From an uncultured Clostridia bacterium (GTDB lineage Bacteria; Bacillota; Clostridia; Christensenellales; UBA1242): a DNA stretch of 42,565 nt. The notes beneath the pieces are model-generated. The model was not told where the DNA came from and searched no databases. It was given only the letters and a program-made list of their open reading frames with translations. The stretch covers positions 1 to 42,565 of the forward strand of contig CALWJY010000006.1 in assembly GCA_944381135.1 (NCBI GenBank), given 5' to 3'. The translations under genes and the position numbers were made by a program. Positions 15,352-24,389 of this stretch are shown one piece after another. The number at the start of each line of letters is the position of its first letter. Within the stretch, counting starts at the first letter, position 1.

Positions 15352-15900
15352 ATGGATGGCGTTTGGAATTGGGTGTTGATTGCCGTTGTTGTTTTGCTTT
15401 TGATTGCGCTTCCAATCATGATGAATGCACGCAATAAGAGAGAAACTCAAAAAGTTCAAGAACAGACAAATTCTTTGAAAGTGGGAGATAAAGTTTTGAC
15501 AACAAGTGGTGTGTATGGCACAATCACAGAAATCAAATTTGATGATTCCAAGAAAACTGTTGTCATTGAAACAGGTGGAAAAATCAAAAGTTATATGACT
15601 GTTGATGCATATGCAATCTACACAGTTTTCAAAAGTGATGCAGAACTTAAGCGTGAGGCAGAAGAGCGTGAAAGACAACAGGCTGAGGCTGAAAGGCTGA
15701 AAGCGGAAGAAGAGCAGGCAAAGAAAGACGCAAAGAAAAAGAAGAAAGCAAAAACTGAAGTGACTGCAGAAACTCAAGTTGTTGAGGCTCAAGATGTTGC
15801 AAAAGCGGAAACAACTGCAGAAGAAGCAAAAGTTGAAACTGACAAAACTGAAAATACAGAAGAGACAACCTCTTCAAAAAGTTCAAAAAACAAAAAATAA
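15352..15900 (+). CDS. yajC: Preprotein translocase subunit YajC with a long charged tail
   Basis: A single N-terminal membrane helix (WVLIAVVVLLLIALPIMM, about residues 6-23) is followed by the YajC core: LKVGDKVLTTSGVYGTITEI, TVVIETGGKIKSYMTVDAYAI. YajC associates with SecDF-SecYEG in membrane protein export. ATG 15352 has GGAG 8 bases upstream; a TTG two codons earlier is a less likely start. The usual protein is about 85-115 aa; this one has 182 because of a tail of about 85 residues rich in Glu, Lys and Ala, first probably a helix or coiled coil (EAEERERQQAEAERLKAEEE), then Lys-rich. A bidirectional terminator follows. Confidence 0.92.
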   Translation: MDGVWNWVLIAVVVLLLIALPIMMNARNKRETQKVQEQTNSLKVGDKVLTTSGVYGTITEIKFDDSKKTVVIETGGKIKSYMTVDAYAIYTVFKSDAELKREAEERERQQAEAERLKAEEEQAKKDAKKKKKAKTEVTAETQVVEAQDVAKAETTAEEAKVETDKTENTEETTSSKSSKNKK

Positions 15901-15936
15901 AAAAAATAAACAAGCAAGTTTTTGCTTGTTTTTTAT
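15901..15936. terminator. Bidirectional terminator after yajC
   Basis: ACAAGCA (15910-15916) pairs with TGCTTGT (15923-15929), with T-rich runs on both sides, so it can also stop transcription from the convergent methyltransferase gene. Confidence 0.85.
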
Positions 15937-16071
15937 ATTTCTTACATTTTATATAATGTTAGATTTTTCATTATACAGCATGAAATTTTTGTGAAAGACT
16001 TTTGCAAATTTTTGAGATTTTTGGTTTTTGAGGTTCTTGGAGTTTGTTTTGCCAAAGGTGTTTGTTGCATG

Positions 16072-17040
16072 TCAGTTGCATGGGAGGGCAAAGAGGACAA
16101 TTTCGGTTGGATAGAAACTTCCACAAAAATTGCGCAAAAAGAATTTATAGTTCTTGTTTAAAGAATGGATGAGTTTTGGAATTTGCCACAGGTGATTGTT
16201 GTTGTGATAGACGGAAATCAAAAGTTTTGGGCAATCTTTCTTGATGTGATTTTTTGCACCTTTAAGAGCAGAAATTTCATCACCCTCAATGTCCATTTTC
16301 ACCATGGTGATTTTTTCTTTGATGTCGTCATCAAGGGTGACGCTTTCAACTTCGCTTTGGTTGGCTTCGTCACAATGTTTTTGCAAGTCAGAGGTTTGAT
16401 TTGCCGAACTGCTTGCTCCGTTCTCTTGAAGAAGTACAAACCCGTTTTTGTTTTTCACGGCTTTTTGCCTAAAAATTATGTTTGAGAATTTGTGCAAATG
16501 CTGTTTTGAAAATTCAAGAGGCGCAGGCGTGATTTCATAGCAATAAATTCGCTTATAGTTTTCTCCATATGTGTTTATAAAATCAAGCGATGTTTCTCCA
16601 TAATATGAACCGACATCCACAAAGATCTCATCCTTTGCACTTGGAATGAGGTCGAGATGAAAATATTGTTTAAACCTCCCGTTCTCCATTGTGCGTTTGA
16701 GTGTTAAGGTGTCAAAATTGAGCCAATTGTTTAAAATGGCATAGAGAAGCAATTTGCTGGAATAGTCTTCCAACTTACCATACAACCACTTGAACTCTTT
16801 TATGTGAGAAGAAATGTCGGTTGCTTTGTTTTTAAAAAAACTTAAGTCTTTGGTTTGGAAATCAATCTTTCCCCAAAAAGAATATTTGTCAAAATATCTT
16901 TTCAAAGATTGTTGCAAACTTGCGGGCGCAAAAGCATATTTCATCAAGATGTGATTTAAAAGTGCAGGGTAGTCACAACTTTCCACAAAGGTCACAAGAG
17001 AATGGAATTTTTCGTCAATTTCGTTTTTAAATTTTTTCAT
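16072..17040 (-). CDS. FkbM-family SAM-dependent methyltransferase
   Basis: The 322-aa protein has an uncharacterised helical N-terminal part (about 1-130) and a C-terminal Rossmann methyltransferase domain: SAM motif EIFVDVGSYYGETSLDF, YCYEITPAPLEFSKQHL, VESVTLDDDIKEKITMVKMDIEGDE, ALKGAKNHIKKDCPKLLISVYH. The KMDIEGDE stretch is the FkbM hallmark. Such enzymes usually O-methylate sugars or small molecules, often in surface glycan loci; the substrate is unknown here. The frame is open further upstream to 17136, but ATG 17040 is preferred because a promoter ends 6 bases before it. There is no Shine-Dalgarno, so this is a predicted leaderless start. Confidence 0.85.
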   Translation of the reverse strand: MKKFKNEIDEKFHSLVTFVESCDYPALLNHILMKYAFAPASLQQSLKRYFDKYSFWGKIDFQTKDLSFFKNKATDISSHIKEFKWLYGKLEDYSSKLLLYAILNNWLNFDTLTLKRTMENGRFKQYFHLDLIPSAKDEIFVDVGSYYGETSLDFINTYGENYKRIYCYEITPAPLEFSKQHLHKFSNIIFRQKAVKNKNGFVLLQENGASSSANQTSDLQKHCDEANQSEVESVTLDDDIKEKITMVKMDIEGDEISALKGAKNHIKKDCPKLLISVYHNNNHLWQIPKLIHSLNKNYKFFLRNFCGSFYPTEIVLFALPCN

Positions 17041-17046
17041 ATTTAA

Positions 17047-17076
17047 TATATATTGTATTGTTTTCTTGTTTGTCAC
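17047..17076 (-). promoter_or_regulatory. Leaderless-type promoter of the methyltransferase gene
   Basis: On the minus strand GTGACA (17076-17071), an 18-base spacer and TATATA (17052-17047), then 6 bases to ATG 17040. The layout is identical to the alr promoter (same -35 hexamer, spacer and distance). Confidence 0.6.
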
Positions 17077-17130
17077 AAAATGTGTTGAAGAATGCGAAAT
17101 TTGAAATTTAATTAAGTGATAAAAAATAAA

Positions 17131-17160
17131 AAACATGCAAAAAATGCATGTTTTTTATTC
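17131..17160. terminator. Terminator behind the helicase gene
   Basis: AAACATGCA (17131-17139) pairs with TGCATGTTT (17145-17153), with A/T runs on both sides. It separates the helicase gene (minus, ending 17318) from the methyltransferase promoter. The 157 bases before the helicase stop are very AT-rich and hold nothing else visible. Confidence 0.75.
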
Positions 17161-17317
17161 AATTTAATTAAAATTAAAGAAAAATTTAAATTTTAATTAA
17201 AATTCCACAAAAAATACGCAAAAAATGTTTTTTATTATATTTTTAAATTTAATTAATTTGGCAAAATTCACTTCTTTGTGGTTTTTGTTGTGTTTTTTGG
17301 TAAATTTTTTGCATTTT

Positions 17318-20300
17318 TTACGGTTTTTTCACCAATTTTTGCATTTTTTTTGTTTTTACACTTGTTTTGACAGTTGTTTTATTTACAACAGTTTTTGTTT
17401 TTGCGCTTTTTGTTTTTTCACTGTTTTTGTCAACTATTTTATTATTTTTTATATTTTTATCTAATTTTTTTGAATTATTGCCAAATTTTTCTGATTTTTT
17501 GTTAATTTTTTCAGTATTTTTATTTTCGGCTGATTTTGTTTTTTCTTTAATTTCAGTTTTTGTTTTATCTGCGTTTTTAACTTCAGCATTTCTCGTTGTT
17601 GCAACTGTTTGAATTTTCGTTTTGTCAGATTCAAATTTTTTCTTGTTTGCGTTTATGGCTTTGACAATGTTGTTTATGACTTTGGTTTTGTTGAGCCACC
17701 AATCACGACTCCAAACGCGAATGATGTCCCAGCCACGAGAACGCAAAAACTTGTTGCGATAGACATCTCTTTCCAAGATGGAGTCACTGCTTTTATAGGC
17801 GGCATAGTCACATTCAATTCCAAGCAAATATTTATCCAATTTTTTGTCATAGACTGCAAGAGAAAGTTTATAATCCGTGTTGCCAAGATTGGTTTCAACA
17901 GAAAAGCCAAGTTTGACAAGTTCGTCTCTGATTTCGTTTTCAAACGAATTGGAAACAATTTCTTCTTTGCTTTCAGGAAGCGATGGCTTGAAACTGTCAA
18001 GAATGAAGCCAACTTCCTTGTTGTTTTTGTTTGAAACAGCGCGGACATATTTGAGATATTGTTTGAAAATTTTTGGTCCAGCATTTTTGCTTCCCTCAAC
18101 CATAAGTTCCTCAGGCTCGATGCTTGTGACAACATAAATTTTCTCTTTTGCACGGGTGATGGCAACATTCAAACGGTTTTCGCCACCTTCAACTGAAAGA
18201 GGTCCAAAGTGTGCCACAACTTTTCCATATTCGTTTTGTGCATAGCCAATGCTGAAGATGATGATGTCACGCTCGTCACCTTGCACATTTTCCAAATTTT
18301 TGATGAAAATTGAGGTGTCCTCGTTGTTTTCTTTTCGGTTTTGTTCGCGGATGAACGCATCGCGAAAAGCAGAATCTTTTTGGCACTCGGCGTCAATGGC
18401 GTCCTCAATGGCGTTTTCTTGTTCGGTGTTGAAAGTGATGATTCCAATTGAAGATTTGTTGCGTTTGCCCTTGATAAGTTTCTTCAAAAGTGAAACGACG
18501 GCGTTGGCTTCTTCCTGATTTCTTCTGCCAATCCACTTGCCATTGACTTTGATTCTTTCAATTGGTTTGTTTCCAACATTTTTGGAAACATTTGGTGCAA
18601 TTTGAAGTTTGCCGTCGTAGAAAGCATAGTTTGAAAAGTTGATGAGTTCTTCATTTCGGCTTCGATAGTGATATGTCAAATTGGTGCTGTTGAAACGGCT
18701 TGTTGCAAGGTCCAACAAACTTTCCACTTCAAGTGCTGCTTGGGTGGCAAGGTCGAGTTCTTCATCACTGTCGTTGCCCATATATCTCTTCACAAAGGTG
18801 GCAGTTGGACGCAACTGTTTGGAGTCGCCGGCAACCACGATATATTTTCCACGATAGATGGTTGGCAGGGTGTTTTCGATGAAAACTTGGCTGGCTTCAT
18901 CAAACAAAATTATGTCAAACATTTCTTTCCTCAGAGGGAAGATTGTGGACACGCTTTCAGGCGACAAAAGCCAACACGGAAAGAGTTTCAAAAGGAAATC
19001 GCCATAAAGTTCCATCATTTTGCGAATTGGCAAAAGTCCTTGTTGTTTGGTGATTTGATATAGATAGTTTTTGCTTTCAGGGCAGGAATTGAAGAAATTT
19101 ATGTATTCATTTTTGAATTTTCCAAGGCAGATGTTTGCTGAAATTTCTTTTTCATCTTTCTTCAGCGACAAGATGCGGTTTGTGATGTTGTCAAAATCGA
19201 TGATTTTTGAAAGTTTTGTCTTGTTTTGTTCTTCATATTTGATTGCTTCGTGATATACGCGAATTTGCAAAATTTTGTCAACAATTTCGCGATATTGTCT
19301 TGCATTTTTTGAGTTTTCAAACGCAAAATTCAGGATGATTCGTTCGTCCTCAGACAGCCCTTTCACAGCCACATTGACATCTCGAATTTCGATGTAGTCA
19401 TCAAGAGCATTGAGCAGAAGTTTCAAGAAAATTGAGTTTCCGTTGACAATGTTGTCGATTGTCATCAGATAGCCTTTCTTGTCAAGCACTTTTTCAAGAA
19501 GAGAATAGTTGTTGACATAATCTTTGATGTCTTGCATGGTGCTTTCAAAATTTGTGGCAATTTCTTCTTCTTTTTGTTTCAGTTTAGATTTGACAAAAGG
19601 ATAGGCAGGGAAGAATACTTTTGACCATTTAAGTTTTGTGTGCAAATTCTTGTTGTCGATTGATGAAATCATTTTGATGAGAGGTTTCATTTCGTTGACA
19701 TTCTCAACATCGTTTTCAAGGCAATAGACCATAAGTTGTCTTGCGTGAGGGTGTTTTGCGGTGTCAAAAGGCACAATGTTTCGTTGTGTGAGTTCTTTCA
19801 AATAGGTTTTCATCTGATTGATGACATGAATTTCTACATCTGGTTTTATGTGGTCAACAAGAGGATTGTTTCTTTTAAGTTCGATGTAGCGGAAATATTG
19901 TCCTGCTTTGTTTTTGTCTTTGATGATTCTGAGCGTGGACGAAAGTCTTTTGAAATCCATGGACATCAAATCTTTGTTTTTGAGCATTTTTTTGTAGAGT
20001 TCATAGTCCGCACTCGTCTTTCCAATTCTGGACGAATTTGCATACATTTCTTGAAGAGAAAGTCCAAATGGTGTTTTTGAAAAGAGGGTGTTTGAAATTG
20101 TCTCAAGTTCTTTAATTTCATTTTGAATGTTCTCTTCCACGGCGTCAAAATTTTTGTTTGCTTCATTTTCGTTTTGAAGGCCGCCATTCAAAACGGCTTG
20201 GTGCATTTGGTTGCAACGCTCATAGAATGACACTTTGTTTTTCTCGGCGTCCGTGATGAACATACATTTTGAATTGAGGTTTTTAAGACGATTGAAAACC

Positions 20301-21439
20301 ACATCAAGTGCGGCTTTCTTTTGCGAAACAACCAAAACCTTTTTGTTTTTGCAAAGTGCGTCAGAAATGATGTTGACAATTGTCTGAGATTTTCCTGTTC
20401 CTGGAGGGCCATAGATGACAAGGTTGCCATATTCATTAAGTTTCTGAACGGCGCTTTCTTGCGCATAGTCCAAATCGTTGATGGTGTATGTGTGCTGGTC
20501 AAACTTCTTGTTCTTTTTTGTGTTTTTCCCTTGCAAAAGTTGTTCAATTGCAAGCGAAGAGAGGCGCTTTTTCTCAAGGAGGGTGTAGTCATTATATATT
20601 GCGTTGGCAAGAGGGAATCTTCCAATCACGCAAGAGTTGACAACTTGAAGTTCGCCCATTGGGAGTGCATTTTCTTTAATGTCTGAAAATTTGCAAAGTC
20701 CTTTCCCAAAGTTTTTGTCAATTTCAAACTTAAAACCATATGCGGAAAGATATTCCAAAACATCTTTCACACTTTTGAGTTTATAGTCCGAAAGGTTGTC
20801 AAATTCTGTCATCATGCCGTCATAGTTAAGGCGGTGCTGTTTGGCATAGGCAAGAAGCAAAACCTTGTTAAATTGCACAAATTCGTCATTTTTGGCTTCA
20901 ATTGAAACAGTGGTGTCATTTTCGACATTAATCACAACAGGAAAGAGGATGAGGGGTGCTTTGATTGTCAAATCTTTGTTCAAGTTGCCGGTGACAAAAG
21001 GATAGCCAACAAAAAGTTCATATCTTCCCGTCTCTTTTGCAAACTCCTCAATTTCTCTTTTCAAAAGTCTGAGTGAAGAAACTTGGGAAGAGACAATCTT
21101 CTTTCCTTCTTCATGTTTCAGTCTTTCACGACGCAAATTTTCGCTTCGTTTTTCTTCTGGACTGAGGCTGTCCATGTCTTTAAATTGCACTTTGACTTTT
21201 CCGTCCAAGCCAAAAGTTTGAAACAGTTTTTCGCGCTTTTCTTTGCAGATGAGTTCATATCCCGTCTTTTTCCCTTTCCATAAAAATGTGAAAAAATCTT
21301 GAAAATCGTCCTTGTCTTTTCCGATGATTTCGCCAATGTCATAGGAATATTTCTTGCTGATATTTCGAGAATATAGACTTCTGTTTTTCCCGCTGATTTC
21401 AATCAGGCGCTCTTTATAGAACTTATATATTGATTTCAT
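17318..21439 (-). CDS. DUF4011-type SF1 helicase with C-terminal Vsr/DUF559-like nuclease domain
   Basis: A 1,373-aa multidomain protein. The N-terminus (LIEISGKNRSLY, about 13-24) matches DUF4011. An SF1 helicase follows: Walker A YGPPGTGKSQT (about 343-353), Walker B ILFDEASQV (about 845), VVAGDSKQLRPT, TYHYRSRNEELINFSN, ENVQGDERDIIIFSIGY and RLNVAITRAKEKIYVVTS. Residues about 1165-1265 look like an MTES_1575/DUF559 endonuclease (LLGIECDYAAYKSS, ERDVYRNKFLRSRGWDIIRVWSRDWW); the usual IECDG has Tyr for Gly. The last 105 residues are a Lys/Asn/Thr-rich disordered tail. Similar DUF4011-helicase-nuclease proteins (Hhe-type) have been linked to phage defence; a defence role here is inference. 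GAGG lies before ATG 21439. Single gene. Confidence 0.88.
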   Translation of the reverse strand: MKSIYKFYKERLIEISGKNRSLYSRNISKKYSYDIGEIIGKDKDDFQDFFTFLWKGKKTGYELICKEKREKLFQTFGLDGKVKVQFKDMDSLSPEEKRSENLRRERLKHEEGKKIVSSQVSSLRLLKREIEEFAKETGRYELFVGYPFVTGNLNKDLTIKAPLILFPVVINVENDTTVSIEAKNDEFVQFNKVLLLAYAKQHRLNYDGMMTEFDNLSDYKLKSVKDVLEYLSAYGFKFEIDKNFGKGLCKFSDIKENALPMGELQVVNSCVIGRFPLANAIYNDYTLLEKKRLSSLAIEQLLQGKNTKKNKKFDQHTYTINDLDYAQESAVQKLNEYGNLVIYGPPGTGKSQTIVNIISDALCKNKKVLVVSQKKAALDVVFNRLKNLNSKCMFITDAEKNKVSFYERCNQMHQAVLNGGLQNENEANKNFDAVEENIQNEIKELETISNTLFSKTPFGLSLQEMYANSSRIGKTSADYELYKKMLKNKDLMSMDFKRLSSTLRIIKDKNKAGQYFRYIELKRNNPLVDHIKPDVEIHVINQMKTYLKELTQRNIVPFDTAKHPHARQLMVYCLENDVENVNEMKPLIKMISSIDNKNLHTKLKWSKVFFPAYPFVKSKLKQKEEEIATNFESTMQDIKDYVNNYSLLEKVLDKKGYLMTIDNIVNGNSIFLKLLLNALDDYIEIRDVNVAVKGLSEDERIILNFAFENSKNARQYREIVDKILQIRVYHEAIKYEEQNKTKLSKIIDFDNITNRILSLKKDEKEISANICLGKFKNEYINFFNSCPESKNYLYQITKQQGLLPIRKMMELYGDFLLKLFPCWLLSPESVSTIFPLRKEMFDIILFDEASQVFIENTLPTIYRGKYIVVAGDSKQLRPTATFVKRYMGNDSDEELDLATQAALEVESLLDLATSRFNSTNLTYHYRSRNEELINFSNYAFYDGKLQIAPNVSKNVGNKPIERIKVNGKWIGRRNQEEANAVVSLLKKLIKGKRNKSSIGIITFNTEQENAIEDAIDAECQKDSAFRDAFIREQNRKENNEDTSIFIKNLENVQGDERDIIIFSIGYAQNEYGKVVAHFGPLSVEGGENRLNVAITRAKEKIYVVTSIEPEELMVEGSKNAGPKIFKQYLKYVRAVSNKNNKEVGFILDSFKPSLPESKEEIVSNSFENEIRDELVKLGFSVETNLGNTDYKLSLAVYDKKLDKYLLGIECDYAAYKSSDSILERDVYRNKFLRSRGWDIIRVWSRDWWLNKTKVINNIVKAINANKKKFESDKTKIQTVATTRNAEVKNADKTKTEIKEKTKSAENKNTEKINKKSEKFGNNSKKLDKNIKNNKIVDKNSEKTKSAKTKTVVNKTTVKTSVKTKKMQKLVKKP

Positions 21440-21594
21440 TTCAAACCTCTCTCATACTTCTTTATACTTTTTATATATTCTATCAAAAAATTATCATTAA
21501 AACAAGCGATAAGGAATAATTTTGAAAAAAACTGCAAAATCTACAAACTGAAAGCAAACTCAACATTTCAATTTTAGAAAATTTGTAAAATTGT

Positions 21595-21625
21595 TTGACA
21601 AATCCCCATTCAACTGTGCTATACT
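21595..21625 (+). promoter_or_regulatory. Promoter of the SipW-type surface operon
   Basis: TTGACA (21595-21600), a 19-base spacer and TATACT (21620-21625), rescued by an extended -10 (TGCTATACT). No other promoter or terminator was seen until 25530, so one transcript for four genes is likely. Confidence 0.7.
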
Positions 21626-21644
21626 GCAGATAGGAGGTTTAATG

Positions 21645-22193
21645 ATGGAAAATTCAAAGAAAAAAAGTGGAAAAAAATTCATAATCATTGCAGTTTTGAT
21701 TGCGTGCTTTGTTGCTTTGGGAATTGGTTATGCATATCTTGCTGAAGAACTCAATTTCGGAGGAACTGGAACAATTGATTCAGATTTTAAAGTTGAATTT
21801 CAGACACCAACAGAAACATCTGGAAAGGATCTTGGTGAAGTTTCCTTAAGTTCTTCTGGTGGAGACAGTGGAGTTATTGACACTGCAACATTCACAGTCA
21901 CACTCACAAAACCGGGTGACAGTTATGTTGTCAGCATTCCTGTTCAAAACACAGGTGCAATCACAGCGCACTATGTTGGAATGACAGCAGGTGATGACAA
22001 CACTGAAGTGACAGACCCTAACATCACACTTTCTTTCACAGCACCAGAAAATGTTGCAACAGACATTGAAAGTGGTTCTCAACATGTGTTCACTTTCACT
22101 TTCTCTTGGACTGACACCGATGCAGAACAAGATGTTCCAACAACACTTGAATATACTTTCAGTTATACAATCAACTATCAACAAGCAGACTAA
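21645..22193 (+). CDS. SipW-type exported small surface protein (possible fibre subunit)
   Basis: The 182-aa protein opens with a charged stretch (NSKKKSGKKF), a hydrophobic helix (IIIAVLIACFVALGIG) and YAYLAEELNFGGTGTI, the pattern of SipW-dependent signal peptides as in TasA/CalY-like proteins. The mature part (about 45-182) is a Thr/Ser/Gly-rich, Cys-free beta sandwich: FTVTLTKPGDSYVVSIPVQNTGAITAHY and a final LEYTFSYTINYQQAD, typical of camelysin/TasA-like domains. AGGAGG sits 7 bases before ATG 21645 (and 4 before a tandem ATG at 21642). It is the first and best-translated gene of the operon, which fits an abundant subunit processed by the signal peptidase two genes on. Confidence 0.82.
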   Translation: MENSKKKSGKKFIIIAVLIACFVALGIGYAYLAEELNFGGTGTIDSDFKVEFQTPTETSGKDLGEVSLSSSGGDSGVIDTATFTVTLTKPGDSYVVSIPVQNTGAITAHYVGMTAGDDNTEVTDPNITLSFTAPENVATDIESGSQHVFTFTFSWTDTDAEQDVPTTLEYTFSYTINYQQAD

Positions 22194-22209
22194 ATAGCGG
22201 AAAGTCAAT

Positions 22210-23265
22210 ATGAGAAGAAGAAAAAAGAAGAGTCCATTTAATTGGGCAGTTTGTCTTATGGTTATTACAACTGTGTGCCTATGTTCAATTCAATATGGCT
22301 ATTCTTTTTTTAATCAAAGTTTCATGTTTGGTGGAACGGGTCACATTCAAAATGGTTCAACAAATTCTGCTTTTGAGCTTGTTTCGCAAACAAATCAGGG
22401 AATTTTGATTGATGATTTTTCACAAGACCCAACATCCGATGCAGAAAATTTGGGCTATTCTTCAATTATGAGAGGTGACAACACAACATCCGCTGTCAAC
22501 AACTATATCAAATTCTCTGAAAACGCCACTGAACTTTGGAGGATTGTCGGTTGGACAGAAGATGGAATTAAAGTGGTTCACTCTCAAGATGTAAACACAG
22601 AGAAGGTGTTGTGGGATGCTGCTGCAGCGCATTGGGTTGCGTTGGATGAGGAACAAACTTTGCCACACACTCAACTTGTCACATCGCTTGATGGTGCAAG
22701 TCAAATTTGCACATATCTCAACACAACATATTATGACCAATTGACCAACATCAGCAATGTCAATTATGTCAATCCAAATTACATTAATCATCAGGCAACT
22801 TGGGACATAACACCAATGGAAATCGACAGCAATCAGCCATACTACGTCACAGGGACAGAATCTGGTTCAATTTTGGTAAGAGGTGTTGTGTCGTCAACTT
22901 TTAATGGTTTGCCAATTGGGCTTTTAAGCGTCACAGAAATGAACATCCTTTCAAACACATTCACAAGTTCAAATGAGAATCTATATTCATCTGCGATTGA
23001 TGGTTGGTTTAACACTGATGTTGAAGTGATGACAATCACAGAAAGAGCAAGAGATGACGAAATCTCAACCACTTCATATTCATCAACACAAGCAATTTTT
23101 TTGCAGAACCATCGTTTCAGAAACAGTGCAAAAAGTTCAGATCGAGCAATCAAGCCAGCTATGGTCATCTTTTCTGATGTGATTTTGACAACTTCAAATT
23201 CTGGAAGTGGGGTGGCTGGTTCTTCAACAAATCCGTTTATTGTTGTGGGCAGAGGTGCAGCATGA
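22210..23265 (+). CDS. Second SipW-type exported protein, DUF6273-like (351 aa)
   Basis: The start MRRRKKKSPFNWA, a hydrophobic helix (VCLMVITTVCLCSIQ) and YGYSFFNQSFMFGGTGHIQ copy the signal region of the preceding gene (GYAY-x-x-x-x-x-FGGTGTI), so both should be cut by the same peptidase. The mature part contains YIKFSENATELWRIVGWTEDGIKVVHS, resembling the beta-rich DUF6273/pilin-adhesin modules of Firmicutes surface proteins, and ends with AIKPAMVIFSDVILTTSNSGSGVAGSSTNPFIVV. It begins 16 bases after the previous stop and overlaps the signal peptidase gene by ATGA. A minor or tip subunit is a reasonable guess. Confidence 0.8.
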   Translation: MRRRKKKSPFNWAVCLMVITTVCLCSIQYGYSFFNQSFMFGGTGHIQNGSTNSAFELVSQTNQGILIDDFSQDPTSDAENLGYSSIMRGDNTTSAVNNYIKFSENATELWRIVGWTEDGIKVVHSQDVNTEKVLWDAAAAHWVALDEEQTLPHTQLVTSLDGASQICTYLNTTYYDQLTNISNVNYVNPNYINHQATWDITPMEIDSNQPYYVTGTESGSILVRGVVSSTFNGLPIGLLSVTEMNILSNTFTSSNENLYSSAIDGWFNTDVEVMTITERARDDEISTTSYSSTQAIFLQNHRFRNSAKSSDRAIKPAMVIFSDVILTTSNSGSGVAGSSTNPFIVVGRGAA

Positions 23266-24389
23266 GAAAAATTGCACCTCTGTTGTTTTCGTTGCTTATC
23301 ATTGCGGTTGCACTATTGGAAGATTTCATTGACACTGTTTTTGCACAAAACTATCTCTATTATGTCCGACCTTTTGTTTGGCTGACAATTGCACTGATTG
23401 GCTGGTTTTTTGTCAGAAGAAAGTTTACGATAAAGCAACAAAATGAAAAGACTGTTAGAATTGCAACAATCATAATTTTGTTCACGGCGATATATTTCGT
23501 TTTTGGCTTATTTTTGGGTTTTGTCTATTCACCATACTCGCATTCTTTTGTTGGGATTGTCAGAAACCTATTTTCATTTGTTCTTATTCTGATTCCTTTT
23601 GAAATGATAAGGTGCTCTTTGGTTTCTTCCAACAAATCAAAACTTCAGAATTTTGTTGTGGCAGTCACAATGATTTTCATATTCTTGGATTTAAAAGATT
23701 TCATTGAATCTTTCGAAGGTGGTCTTTCATTCAGTTATCTTCTTGGGACTTTTCTTCCATGCATAATTTCTCAAGTTCTATTAAACTATGTTATGAGGCA
23801 CTGTGGAATTAAAGCAACAATTGTTTGGCAAATCATTTCCACTTCGGTTTTATATTTGATTCCAATTTTGCCTAATTTGAATTGGTTTTTCAATCTTCTT
23901 TTTGTTTCAATGAGGTCTTTGGTTTGCTATGTTTTTCTTTATTATTCCTATGCAAACAAGGAAGTTGTCAAGGATGTCAGAGTTAAAAGAAGAAGAAAAC
24001 CATATGTTGGGTTTGTGATGATGGCTTTTGCATTTTTTTTGGTTGGATTTGTCAGTGGAATGTTTCCTCAAAAGCCTATTGTGGTGGTTTCTGACAGCAT
24101 GAATCCGTCTTTTGCGCGAGGTGACATTGTTGTCATTGATGTGAATGGAGAATATGACATTGGAACTGTGATTCAATATCAACATGACGGTATAAACATC
24201 ATTCACAGAATTGTTGACACCGGCGTGGACGAAAGAGGCGAGATTTATTATGTGACAAAAGGTGACAACAACAACACTGAAGACGCTTGGGTTGTCTATG
24301 AAGAGGATATTGTCGGAACGCTCAGTTTTGTTGTGCCAAAACTTGGATTTGTCACCATTTGGATAAATCAAATTTTTGGAGGGGCATGA
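23262..24389 (+). CDS. Multi-spanning signal peptidase I, ER/archaeal (SipW) type
   Basis: The first about 240 residues hold seven or so membrane segments (e.g. LLFSLLIIAVALLEDF, WLTIALIGWFFV, IIILFTAIYFVFGLF); an eighth (VGFVMMAFAFFLVGFVSGMF, about 248-268) leads into the peptidase domain. VVSDSMNPSF carries the nucleophile Ser279. NIIHRIVD places His315 where bacterial enzymes have Lys, and GDNNNTEDAW gives D335 and D341: the Ser-His-Asp type of SipW and eukaryotic SPC. At 375 aa it is much longer than SipW (about 190) because of the added N-terminal membrane part. The active site should face outward. Four-base overlaps with both neighbours suggest coupled translation with its substrates. 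Confidence 0.88.
   Translation: MRKIAPLLFSLLIIAVALLEDFIDTVFAQNYLYYVRPFVWLTIALIGWFFVRRKFTIKQQNEKTVRIATIIILFTAIYFVFGLFLGFVYSPYSHSFVGIVRNLFSFVLILIPFEMIRCSLVSSNKSKLQNFVVAVTMIFIFLDLKDFIESFEGGLSFSYLLGTFLPCIISQVLLNYVMRHCGIKATIVWQIISTSVLYLIPILPNLNWFFNLLFVSMRSLVCYVFLYYSYANKEVVKDVRVKRRRKPYVGFVMMAFAFFLVGFVSGMFPQKPIVVVSDSMNPSFARGDIVVIDVNGEYDIGTVIQYQHDGINIIHRIVDTGVDERGEIYYVTKGDNNNTEDAWVVYEEDIVGTLSFVVPKLGFVTIWINQIFGGA

Noticed and set aside
15148..15792. 214-residue Phe/Cys-rich minus-strand frame opposite yajC
   Set aside because: Shadow of yajC and its promoter region; composition reflects antisense of Lys/Glu codons.
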